A stretch of 64,000 nucleotides of DNA, taken from NCBI RefSeq assembly GCF_051414135.1, contig NZ_JBLKOA010000006.1, positions 1 to 64,000 on the forward strand. The letters run 5' to 3'. Under the pieces are notes generated by a model, which saw only the letters and a program-made list of their open reading frames with translations, ran no database searches and was not told the DNA's origin. Shown here in pieces: positions 16,630 to 24,927 of the stretch. The DNA comes from Halovenus halobia (lineage in GTDB: Archaea; Halobacteriota; Halobacteria; Halobacteriales; Haloarculaceae). The translations under genes were made by a program, and so were the position numbers. Position 1 is the first letter of the stretch, and each line of letters starts with the position of its first letter.

Positions 16630-18088
16630 TGTACTCCTCCGTGGTGGTAAGTTGCGTGTCGGTCGGTGGCTGCGTGGCGTTCAACAGGAACACGTACAGG
16701 CGCTCGCTGTGCTTGTAGCGCCCACTCTCGATTGCCAGATACGCGCCGAGGAAGGCCACGGCAACGAGCCCGTGGAGAAGCGTCAACTCCGTCGGTGGCG
16801 CTGCAACCGGGAGCAGTCCTTCGATAGCGCGGTAGACGCCGGCGTACAGCGCAATCGCCGGCAGCGCGACCAGCGGAACACCGACGTACCGGACGCTTGC
16901 CGGCAGTGACGGGCGAGTCGTCACCTCGCGGGCAGCGTGGAGGACAGTCAGGACGACGATGAGCACCAGCAGCAAGCCGCCGCCGAGTTTCGTCCCCTTG
17001 CCAGTGAGGCCAGCGAACAGTGCGCCGCCAGCGAGCGCGGTCAGCACGATGACCGCCGCCTCGACGAGCCCAGTCGAGCGGGCTGTCGTCGACTTGACTG
17101 GTGACTGCTGGGCCACCTGCTCGCCTGCGCTGAGGAACTGGTAGGCCTTATAAAAGCCATGCAGGATGAGGTGAGTAATCGCGGCCGCAAAGAAGCCCAG
17201 TCCGACCTGCATGAGCATGAAGCCCATCTGGCCAACGGTCGAGCAGCCAAGTTCACCCTTCACGTCTGTCTGGACCGTCTTCAACAGTTTCCCGCCCAGC
17301 GCGCTGACCGCGCCCAGAGCCACGACTGCCAGCATAACTGCGGGTTCGACAGTGACAACACCGTCAAAGCGGACGAGCAGGACGCCGCCAGCGTTGACGA
17401 AGCCAGCGTGCATCAGCGCCGAGGCCGGCGTCGGTGCCGTCATCGACGAGAGCAGCCACGACTGGAAGGGAAGCAGTGCCGACTGAATCATCGCCGCGAG
17501 GACGAGCGACCCGGCAGCGGCGACCACCAACGGCGTCGACTCCGCGGCCGCCGTGACGCCAGACACCGTGGTTGCGCCGGTCCCAACCCAGAGTGCCAGT
17601 AGTGCCGCCGCAAGCGCAGCACTGCTGGCAACGAAGTATCGGCGTGCGAGTGCCGCCGCAGCCTGTGCTTGCGGCCACGCCGAGAGCGTGCCAATCAGAC
17701 TGGCCATCACCAGCCCCATCCCAAGCCAGGCGGCCCCAAACAGCAGGAGGTGGTCGGCCGCGACCAGCACCATCACCACGAGCGTGAACGCGAACACACG
17801 CCCGAAAAACGCCTCGGCAGTCTTGCTCCCGGCGAGATAGCGCCGCGAGTAGCTGTGGACGATGGCGCTGAAGAAGGTGACTGTGAGCCACATGATGACT
17901 GTGAGGCCGTCGACGGTCACGCCCGGCAGTTCCCACGGCCGGCCCCGGAGGAGAAAGGCAGTCAGCGTGGCAATACTGCCCAGTAAGAGCGTCCACGCCA
18001 GCCGTGTCAGCACGACCGGTACGGGCGAGGACTCGGTCTCTGGCGTCGGAAGCTGTCCCACCGTCGAAGGCTGCGTCTTTTGTGTCAT
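16619..18088 (-). CDS. dabB: DabB proton-channel subunit (Nuo/Mrp antiporter-like)
   Basis: 489-residue membrane protein of the NuoL/MrpA antiporter superfamily with about 13 hydrophobic segments. The characteristic block is MTAPTPASALMHAGFVNAGG, followed by GKLLKTVQTDVKGELGCSTV and MGFMLMQVGLGFFAAAITHL (Lys and His of the proton path). Next to dabA this is DabB, which couples ion entry to DabA. Start is ATG 18088; minus-strand DNA upstream is AT-rich (TTTATTG and TATAAGAAAG near 18155-18180), giving a promoter separate from the Lrp gene 229 bp upstream. Confidence 0.9.
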   Translation of the reverse strand: MTQKTQPSTVGQLPTPETESSPVPVVLTRLAWTLLLGSIATLTAFLLRGRPWELPGVTVDGLTVIMWLTVTFFSAIVHSYSRRYLAGSKTAEAFFGRVFAFTLVVMVLVAADHLLLFGAAWLGMGLVMASLIGTLSAWPQAQAAAALARRYFVASSAALAAALLALWVGTGATTVSGVTAAAESTPLVVAAAGSLVLAAMIQSALLPFQSWLLSSMTAPTPASALMHAGFVNAGGVLLVRFDGVVTVEPAVMLAVVALGAVSALGGKLLKTVQTDVKGELGCSTVGQMGFMLMQVGLGFFAAAITHLILHGFYKAYQFLSAGEQVAQQSPVKSTTARSTGLVEAAVIVLTALAGGALFAGLTGKGTKLGGGLLLVLIVVLTVLHAAREVTTRPSLPASVRYVGVPLVALPAIALYAGVYRAIEGLLPVAAPPTELTLLHGLVAVAFLGAYLAIESGRYKHSERLYVFLLNATQPPTDTQLTTTEEYNEY

Positions 18089-18317
18089 CGTCTGCGTTCC
18101 TGACCGACCAGCCCGAGGCCAGGGTGGTCGGTCTGTCTACCCAAGTGTACGAACAGATTGGGCAATAAATCTTTCTATATTACCAGTTCGTTCGTGTAAT
18201 TCGTACTTCAGTAACATAATGATTATATTACGACCTAATATGTGAACTGGAGTCATAGCTCGGACGGCATGGCGGCAGCTGTTGCCGGGAGTGAATCAGC
18301 GCCGACGGACAGAGCGG

Positions 18318-18794
18318 TCAGGAATCGTCGGTCTCAGACTCGAACTCGTCGAACGGCGTCGTTCGGTGGCTGCGGACGAGGACTTCGTCGGCGACGGTCA
18401 GTCCCATGTCGAGCAGTTCCTGTGCGACAGGCGTGATATCGTCATCAGATTCGCCAACGGCAGTGACGAGGAGATTCTGTTCGCCCGTGACCAGTTCCTG
18501 CACGGAGACAACCCCCGAAATTTCGAGAATATCGTCGATGAGTTCACCACGGTCGGGAATCGGCGCGGTACAGAACAACAGCATTCGGAGCGGATAGCCC
18601 GACTGCTGGTAATCCACGTCCGCGCTGTAGCCTTTGATTATCTCGTCGGCCTCGAGCCGCTGAATCCGTTTGCGGACGGTGCTGTCGGAGGTGCCCGTCC
18701 GTTCTGCGATATCCCCCGAGGAACTGTTGCGGGCGTCCTCCTGCAACGCGTGAAGGATAGCCTTGTCCACCTCGTCGATGTCCTCATCACCCAT
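18318..18794 (-). CDS. Lrp/AsnC-family transcriptional regulator
   Basis: 158 residues. The N-terminal winged HTH (KAILHALQEDARNSSSGDIA then TSDSTVRKRIQRLEADEII) is followed by a RAM-like ligand domain (YPLRMLLFCTAP, GEQNLLVTAVGES). This is the standard archaeal Lrp layout and length. It lies upstream of, and in line with, dabB-dabA, making it a candidate regulator of carbon uptake by proximity; the 229-bp gap means this is only a hypothesis. Effector unknown. Start ATG 18794. Confidence 0.85.
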   Translation of the reverse strand: MGDEDIDEVDKAILHALQEDARNSSSGDIAERTGTSDSTVRKRIQRLEADEIIKGYSADVDYQQSGYPLRMLLFCTAPIPDRGELIDDILEISGVVSVQELVTGEQNLLVTAVGESDDDITPVAQELLDMGLTVADEVLVRSHRTTPFDEFESETDDS

Positions 18795-18860
18795 GTGTGA
18801 CCCTCCGCGACAGAGCCACTTTATGGTTGTACCTGCGCTGCTGGGGGCACAACGGCGCTG

Positions 18861-19119
18861 TCACTCTTTCGTAAATTGTTCAACTGGGGCTGGTTGCGTC
18901 GAGAGGTGGGTCTGTTTGAATCCCGAGGCGTATTTGAGTCCGTAGCCGACGAGTCGGTCCGCGCCGATGTGACCAGCCCAGATAGCCGAGCATCGACAGG
19001 TCGGGCGCCAGTGCAAGCACAGCCAGCAGCCAGAGTGGTCCATCGAGTGTGAAATAGCCAGCCAGCACCAGTACAAGGACAGCCAACCCCTCGATGCGAA
19101 GGATGGTTCGAGGATGCAT
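18861..19119 (-). pseudogene. DUF4260 membrane protein, internally deleted and frameshifted
   Basis: ATG 19119 opens MHPRTILRIEGLAVLVLVLA, with PLWLLAVLALAPDLSMLGYL, the conserved start of DUF4260 membrane proteins (usually ~115-125 residues). A different frame then supplies only the family's conserved C-terminus (AGHIGADRLVGYGLKYASGF). The middle ~40-50 residues are missing and the frame is broken near 18970-18985. A clear relic; loss of the central helix makes function unlikely. Confidence 0.75.
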
Positions 19120-19251
19120 GCACCGTTGGTAGGGCTGGCTGGCACCTAAAGCCGAGTGGCGGTGTGACGCGGCAGTGTTGCGGGGTCGTGACACCTCGTG
19201 CTGGCTGCTTCTGGCCCGGTGTCTGGTGGCTTTTCACATGTAGGTGTGGTA

Positions 19252-19686
19252 ACATACATCTGCGACGCCGTCATTTCCTCGTGACCGCTGGCGCAACGCT
19301 GACAGCCGGGCTGGCGGGCTGTTCGAACGAGAGCGACGAACCCAGCGAACCCGCTGACCCGGACCCGGAGTCTTCAGAGCTTCGGATTTCCGTCGAGAAC
19401 AGCGACTCCCAGACACACCCGGTGACGTTCGTTCTCCAGACCACGAGAGATAACCTCGGCGTCGTCGAAGGGTTCGATTCGGGGAGATCGCCCCTGGTGA
19501 GGCGTGCACCGAGAGCCGGAAACCCTCGAGGCTGGAGAGTACGACCTGCGCGTCGAGATGTTGGTACTGGGGGAAGAGGCGACGATAGAGTGGGCAGGCT
19601 ACGAGTGCCCGGTCAAAGAGATCGGAATCGAACTGCGTGCGGACGGCTTCAGAATTCGTGACGGGTGTCCGGGCGAGGAGACATAG
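19252..19686 (+). pseudogene. Lipoprotein gene with lost start and frameshift
   Basis: Frame 1 reads HLRRRHFLVTAGATLTAGLA then GC (twin-arginine lipobox) and a linker rich in Glu, Pro and Asp. It continues with LRISVENSDSQTHPVTFVLQ, an immunoglobulin-like beta domain common in small haloarchaeal lipoproteins. No ATG/GTG precedes the signal peptide in frame (ATA at the expected place). After ~19490 coding continues in another frame (TLEAGEYDLRVEML to RIRDGCPGEET). A broken secreted lipoprotein gene. Confidence 0.7.
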
Positions 19687-19747
19687 CGGGGCGATTCGCG
19701 CGCACGCGCGCGACGGGTTCATACGTGTTCGTCCCTTACTATTAGGT

Positions 19748-21541
19748 ATGACTCCCGCAGACCCCGCTGGCGGACAGTACGACGGCTCTGTCGACGAACG
19801 CGTCGACGTGTCGGTGCTGGTGATCGGTGCCGGAGCGGCCGGTGCCCGGACGGCTATCGAACTCGCCGAGGAGGGCGTCGACGACGTACTCGTGTTGGGC
19901 AAACGCGGGCACGGCGACGCACACACGACGTGGGCCCGTGGCGGAATCAACGGTGCACTCGGCACCCACGACCCCGAAGATTCGTGGGCCATCCACGCCG
20001 CCGACACCCTCAACGAAGGCCATTCCCTCAACGACCCCCAGAAGGTCGAGACAGTCACCAGGCAGATGCCCGAGCGTCTGCGCGAACTCGACGAGTGGGG
20101 GATGGAATTCTCCCGCACCGAGGACGGCGAAATCGACCAGCGCTATTTCGGCGCACAGTCGTTCCGCCGGACCGCCTTCGCCGGCGACCACACCGGCGAG
20201 TCGATGCTGAACACGCTGGTCGAGCGCGCCCAAGCACTCGAAGTCCCCTACCGCGAGAATGTGATGATTACGCGGCTGCTTTCGGACGGCGAGAGCGCCC
20301 ACGGCGCTGTCGGCTTCGATATGGACACCGGCGAGAGCGTACTGTTCAACGCCGGTGCGGTCGTACTCGCGGCAGGCGGCTACGCGGCGATCTACAACCG
20401 CCACACTTCCCGCGACGACGAGAACAACGGCGACGGCCCAGCGCTGGCCTACGAGGCTGGTGCAGAGCTAATGGATACAGAGTTCGTCCAGTTCCACCCG
20501 ACCGGGATGGCTGTCGACGAGGACGACCCAGAGTGGGCCCCGTGGAGCGGCCGACTGGTCACCGAGGCAGTCCGTGGCGAAGGTGGACGGCTGTACAACA
20601 CCGAAGGTGAGCGGTTCATGGAGCGATACTCCCCGGACCAGATGGAACTGGACGCCCGTGACGTGGTGGCCCGTGCCATCGCCAAGGAGGTTGCGGAGGG
20701 CCGCGGCACCGACAACGGCGGCGTCTATCTCGACCTCTCGCACAAGGACCGAGCGTTCATCGAGGAACGGCTCCCCCGGATGTACGAGCGGTTCCAAGAG
20801 TTGGGCGTCGACATGGCCGAACAGGCGGTCGAAGTCGCCCCAACTGCCCACTACGGCATGGGCGGCGTCGCCGTCGACGAACACGGTGAGACCAGCGTCG
20901 ACGACCTGTACGCCATCGGCGAGACAATGGCCGGCGTCCACGGCGCGAACCGACTCGGCGGCAACTCACTGGCCGAGACGGTTGCCTTCGGCGTCGTCGC
21001 CGGCCAGCGGATTGCTGACCGCGTCGACGGGTCCGGCGACCTGCCCGGCGGTTTCGTCGGTTCGGTTGTCGAGCCACACGTGAGTGACCTGAAGGCGCTG
21101 GCCGACCGTGACGGCGAACACGATGTGATGGCGGTCTTCACCGAGATTCAAAGTGTTATGTGGGAGCACGCGGGCATCCTGCGCGACGAAGAGACGCTGC
21201 AGATGGGGCTGGACCGACTGGCCGACCTCCGCGAACAGGCCCGAGACATGGATGTCGGACCGATTACCAGCGACTCCTTCGAGTACGCTGTCGACATCGG
21301 CTTCATGCTCACCGTTGCCGAGACGGTCCTTCGCGGCGCGCTGAAACGCACCGAATCTCGCGGCGCTCACTACCGGACGGATTACACCGAAACCGAGGCC
21401 AACTGGCGGCGCAACATCTATTACGCGCGGGCCGACCTCGGGCGGATGCGCAGTTACACCCGGGGCATCGGCGAGCCAAGCACCGAGGTTCAGGCCGCGC
21501 TGGACGAGAACCACGAACTCGATTACCACCAACTGGAGTAG
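19748..21541 (+). CDS. FAD-dependent fumarate reductase/aspartate-oxidase family flavoprotein
   Basis: 597-residue flavoprotein of the SdhA/FrdA/NadB family. The Rossmann motif VLVIGAGAAGARTAIELAEE binds FAD; VLAAGGYAAIYNRHTS, QFHPTGM, EAVRGEGGRLYN (substrate Arg), PTAHYGMGGV and HGANRLGGNSLAE are conserved family blocks. The SdhA-like C-terminal helical domain is present (RTESRGAHYRTDYTETEANW). No iron-sulfur or membrane-anchor subunit genes and no nadA/nadC are nearby. It may therefore be an orphan fumarate-reductase-like subunit, a thiol:fumarate reductase-like subunit or an L-aspartate oxidase; I cannot separate these. Start ATG 19748, excluding a 37-codon non-homologous extension. Confidence 0.8.
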   Translation: MTPADPAGGQYDGSVDERVDVSVLVIGAGAAGARTAIELAEEGVDDVLVLGKRGHGDAHTTWARGGINGALGTHDPEDSWAIHAADTLNEGHSLNDPQKVETVTRQMPERLRELDEWGMEFSRTEDGEIDQRYFGAQSFRRTAFAGDHTGESMLNTLVERAQALEVPYRENVMITRLLSDGESAHGAVGFDMDTGESVLFNAGAVVLAAGGYAAIYNRHTSRDDENNGDGPALAYEAGAELMDTEFVQFHPTGMAVDEDDPEWAPWSGRLVTEAVRGEGGRLYNTEGERFMERYSPDQMELDARDVVARAIAKEVAEGRGTDNGGVYLDLSHKDRAFIEERLPRMYERFQELGVDMAEQAVEVAPTAHYGMGGVAVDEHGETSVDDLYAIGETMAGVHGANRLGGNSLAETVAFGVVAGQRIADRVDGSGDLPGGFVGSVVEPHVSDLKALADRDGEHDVMAVFTEIQSVMWEHAGILRDEETLQMGLDRLADLREQARDMDVGPITSDSFEYAVDIGFMLTVAETVLRGALKRTESRGAHYRTDYTETEANWRRNIYYARADLGRMRSYTRGIGEPSTEVQAALDENHELDYHQLE

Positions 21542-21598
21542 CGGCCACGCTGGCGGGTTCCGAGCGACCGAAGTGTCTCCAAGCCTCGAACCAGAGTG

Positions 21599-22368
21599 AT
21601 GGACCCCGTCACCCTGATGACGTATAACGTCCGGCACGCTATTCTCGACGACGGCACACATAGCTGGCCGAACCGCCGCGACGGCGTTATCGAGCGCGTC
21701 AGGGCGGCCGACTCCGACATTCTCGGGGTGCAGGAGTGTACCGGCGAGCAGCAGGTTGAACTCGCGACGGGACTCCCCGAATACGAGTGGTTGGCGTCGC
21801 CGACGAACCCGGCTCGGGTGAGCACGTGCCCCTCGGTGTTCGGTCACCGTGGGAAATGCTCGACGCCGAGACGACCTGGCTCTCTGAATCCGGCGATCCC
21901 GGAACTGTGGGCTGGGACGCGGAGTACCCCCGTGTCGTGACGATGGCAGTCGTTCGCCACCAGAAGGGACAGCGCCTGACGGTCTGTAACACCCACTTCG
22001 ACCACGTCGGCCAGCAGGCACGCCTCGAAAGCGTCCGGGTGCTCCGGGAGCGTGTCGACGCGGCGCCGCCAGACCGACCGGTTGTCGTCCTCGGAGATTT
22101 CAACGCCAAGCCAGGGTCAGCGCCGTACGAGAAACTGACAGGGTCGGACTTCGAGCGAGACCTGCGTGACGCGCGAACGGTCGCCAGCGAACGGACGGGA
22201 CCAGAAGTGACGTTCACCGAGTTCGGGTCCGTGGCAGACGGCCAAACCCTTGACCACGTTTTTGTGACCACGAATCTCGACGTTCGGAGGTACAGCGTCG
22301 ACGCGACAACTGTCGACGGCGAGTTTCCCTCTGACCACTTGCCGGTCGTCGTGACGCTCACAATATAA
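21599..22368 (+). pseudogene. Endonuclease/exonuclease/phosphatase family gene with frameshift
   Basis: Frame 1 from ATG 21599 (VTLMTYNVRHAILDDGTHSW, RRDGVIERVRAADSDILGVQ, E) carries the N-terminal EEP-fold motifs up to LPEYEW. The family sequence then continues in another frame from about 21788 (VGVADEPGSGEH, VCNTHFDHVG, VVLGDFNAKPGS, LDHVFVTTN, FPSDHLPVV), which includes the catalytic Asp-Asn and His residues. A single indel near 21786-21790 accounts for it. It is either a true pseudogene or a sequencing error; all catalytic motifs survive across the two frames. Confidence 0.75.
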
Positions 22369-22369
22369 C

Positions 22370-24919
22370 TCAGTCGAGTCGCCGGTACGCGAGCACGCCC
22401 AGCGCGGCCACGACAGCCACGACGAGAATCGCTATCGGGAGACTACCGCCACCACCAGGACCGGAGCCCGGCGCGCTGGCCGTACTGTTCGTCGACCCGT
22501 TGCTCGCAGCCTCCAGCGAGAGCGTCTGCGAAAGGTCCCCGGCCTGCAGTGTCAGGTCGAACTGGCCGGCCTGCCCGGGTGCGGCCACCTCAACGGTGAA
22601 CGCCGTCACGTCGCCGGGCGGGACCTCGAAACGCTGTTCGACGGTCGTCGACCCCTCGACAGTGAGCGTCCGTCGGGCGCGGCCGTCGCCGGTGTTCTCG
22701 AAAGCGACCCGCACCGGCACCGCCTCGCCGGGCGCTACGGTCGTCTCGTTTTCGGGCGATTCGACCGACAGCGACAGCTCCGGCTGTGGCTCGGGGAAGC
22801 CGCCGGGCGGGTTGCCGAAGACGTTGTCGGTCGGGTTCGAGTCGAGCGTCTCCGGCTCGACCTGGATACCGAAGGCGTCCTCCTCCGGCGCCGTCGAGAC
22901 GTTCAGCGCCGTCCGGATAACGACGGTATCGTTCTCGTCGCGGGCCGGCGGAATCTCGACGGTCTGTGAGACGACGTCCTCGGCGGTCACGAGCGTCGCC
23001 GTGGCCGTCGCCGCGCCGGTGTCGCCGTTGCGAATACCGAACCGCACAGTACCACCGTCGGCAGCCTCTTCGACGGTCACCGGTTCAGCGACGGCGAGGT
23101 CCGGCTGGAGCAATGTCACCAACCGCGTGTTGTCCGTGGTGTCGGGCTCGCTAACCGCGCCGTCAGGGTCGACAGTGACTGTCGCCGAGACCGACGAGGC
23201 AAGTCCGGAGGCGTTCAGCCCGACTGTCACCGGAATCTCTCGGCCAGCGCCGAGACCAGGCAGCGAGCCGGTCGCTGTCTCGTTGCCCGCCTCGACGCGA
23301 ACCTCGAAGGGACCAGCCGGAACGGTCCCAGTGTTCTCGACGCCAACTTCGACCTGAAGCTGGCCCTCTTCGCGGCGCTCGCGGACCGAAGTCACGCCGA
23401 GGTCTGGCTGTGCGAGGACGACCACCGCGTCGTTGTTCGTCCGGTTGCGGTCGTCGACCTGTCCGGCCGGGTCGACGACTATCTCGAACTCGCCGGCGCG
23501 GTCGACAGTCGCCGAGAAGGTCGCTGTCGTCGACTCACCGACACCGAGTTCGGGGACCGTCGCGGAATCGACGCCGCCAGTTCGACCCCGGAGCACGACA
23601 ACCGTTGGCGGCGCGGCCGTGTCGCCGCGGTTTGTGACGGTGTATTCGATTGTCGTCTCGGTGCCGACTGCGGCGGAGTCCGTCCTCGCCGTCGCGTCGA
23701 CGGTTAAATCAGGCTGGAACCGACGAGAGAGTGCGAGCAGGTCGGTCGTGCCCGCCGGGTCTTCAGGTGTCGAGGCCAGCGCGACCAGTTCGTCGCTGGT
23801 GGCCGCGGTGCCGAGGTCGGTTGTCGTCCCCGGAACGGAGAGCAACCGCGGCGTCGTCCAGCCGTCGCCGGCGCGGACGTGATACGCTGGCACGGCCCCG
23901 TTGCTGTCGGGGAACCGGGCCTGATACGCCAGAACTGGTCGCGGTGCGCCGGGGACGAACGAGAGGTCACGGATGCTGGTCGCGTTCGTCGTAACGGTCG
24001 TCGTACCGTCGTCAGCGACGGTAATCGATTCCATCTCGCCGACGCTCGCCCAGGCTGTCGCGTCCCCGCTCGCGGTAAGCGCCGTCAGGCCGGGCGCCGA
24101 GAAGGTCTCGACAGTCTCCGTGCCGCCGTCGGTGAGCCGGAGCCGTTCGACGGTCCCCTCGCCACCAACCGACCGCGCGACCGCAATCTCGAAGCCGCCG
24201 CCGGTCACGGCAGGTGCGATGTACGAACTGTCGTCGAACTCCCCCGAGTCGAGCACATCCAGCGTGAGCCCGTCGACCAGCGCGTAGCGGGTGGCGTGGT
24301 CGTTGGTCGTCGACAGGTTGCCGTCCTGATCGACGAACCAGGTGACCAGCCAGCGGTCGCCGCTGCCGACGACCGTCGGGTTCAGGTGTAACGCTTCGCC
24401 GTCCTCGGTCAACTGGAGGCGTTCGCCCAGGCCGTCGCCGGTGAGCCTGGCACCGCGAATCCCGAACCCACCGGACGCTCGTTCGCGACTCCAGACAAGA
24501 AACTGTGAGTCGCCAGTGCTGGCGAGGTCCGGGCGAATGTCGAGTCGCTGGTCGTCGGTCAGTTGCCGCTTTTCGGACCACGAGCCGTCGGTTCTGCTGG
24601 CCGTATACAGCTCGAAGCCAGCGAGTTCGGATTTTCCGGGGTCGCGGCCGGCCCACACCGCGACGGGACCGTCTTCACCGACGGCGACGGTCGGCGGTCG
24701 GTCGGCAACGTCGTTGTCGGTCAACTGGGTGACGTTGGCCGGTGTGGGGTCGTCTTGCACCCCGGCGGCCGGTGCGGCCGCGACGGCGAGCAAGAGCGCA
24801 GCAAAGAGGAAGATGAGACCGGCACGAGTTGCGCTGGGCTTGCTGTCGACCACCGGCCCGTGGGTCACCGTGTCGGACGGATCGAACGTTTGGCAGCCGT
24901 GTTGAGAAGTATCAGTCAT
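22370..24919 (-). CDS. Exported membrane-anchored CARDB-domain surface protein
   Basis: 849-residue secreted protein. The hydrophobic signal near residues 30-52 (LIFLFAALLLAVAAAPAAG) is followed by a ~360-residue repetitive beta region (DDQRLDIRPDLAS, VVGSGDRWLVTWF), probably a beta-propeller. Three or four CARDB/Ig-like repeats follow (e.g. TIEYTVTNRGDTA, QVEVGVENTGTVP, PVRVAFENTGDGR), then a Gly/Ser-rich linker and a C-terminal helix (LPIAILVVAVVAALGVLAYR) with basic stop-transfer. It is 8 bp downstream of the PKD gene, so one operon. Likely cell-surface binding or adhesion; ligand unknown. Start ATG 24919 (MTDTSQHG). Confidence 0.75.
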   Translation of the reverse strand: MTDTSQHGCQTFDPSDTVTHGPVVDSKPSATRAGLIFLFAALLLAVAAAPAAGVQDDPTPANVTQLTDNDVADRPPTVAVGEDGPVAVWAGRDPGKSELAGFELYTASRTDGSWSEKRQLTDDQRLDIRPDLASTGDSQFLVWSRERASGGFGIRGARLTGDGLGERLQLTEDGEALHLNPTVVGSGDRWLVTWFVDQDGNLSTTNDHATRYALVDGLTLDVLDSGEFDDSSYIAPAVTGGGFEIAVARSVGGEGTVERLRLTDGGTETVETFSAPGLTALTASGDATAWASVGEMESITVADDGTTTVTTNATSIRDLSFVPGAPRPVLAYQARFPDSNGAVPAYHVRAGDGWTTPRLLSVPGTTTDLGTAATSDELVALASTPEDPAGTTDLLALSRRFQPDLTVDATARTDSAAVGTETTIEYTVTNRGDTAAPPTVVVLRGRTGGVDSATVPELGVGESTTATFSATVDRAGEFEIVVDPAGQVDDRNRTNNDAVVVLAQPDLGVTSVRERREEGQLQVEVGVENTGTVPAGPFEVRVEAGNETATGSLPGLGAGREIPVTVGLNASGLASSVSATVTVDPDGAVSEPDTTDNTRLVTLLQPDLAVAEPVTVEEAADGGTVRFGIRNGDTGAATATATLVTAEDVVSQTVEIPPARDENDTVVIRTALNVSTAPEEDAFGIQVEPETLDSNPTDNVFGNPPGGFPEPQPELSLSVESPENETTVAPGEAVPVRVAFENTGDGRARRTLTVEGSTTVEQRFEVPPGDVTAFTVEVAAPGQAGQFDLTLQAGDLSQTLSLEAASNGSTNSTASAPGSGPGGGGSLPIAILVVAVVAALGVLAYRRLD

Positions 24920-24927
24920 AGCAATAA

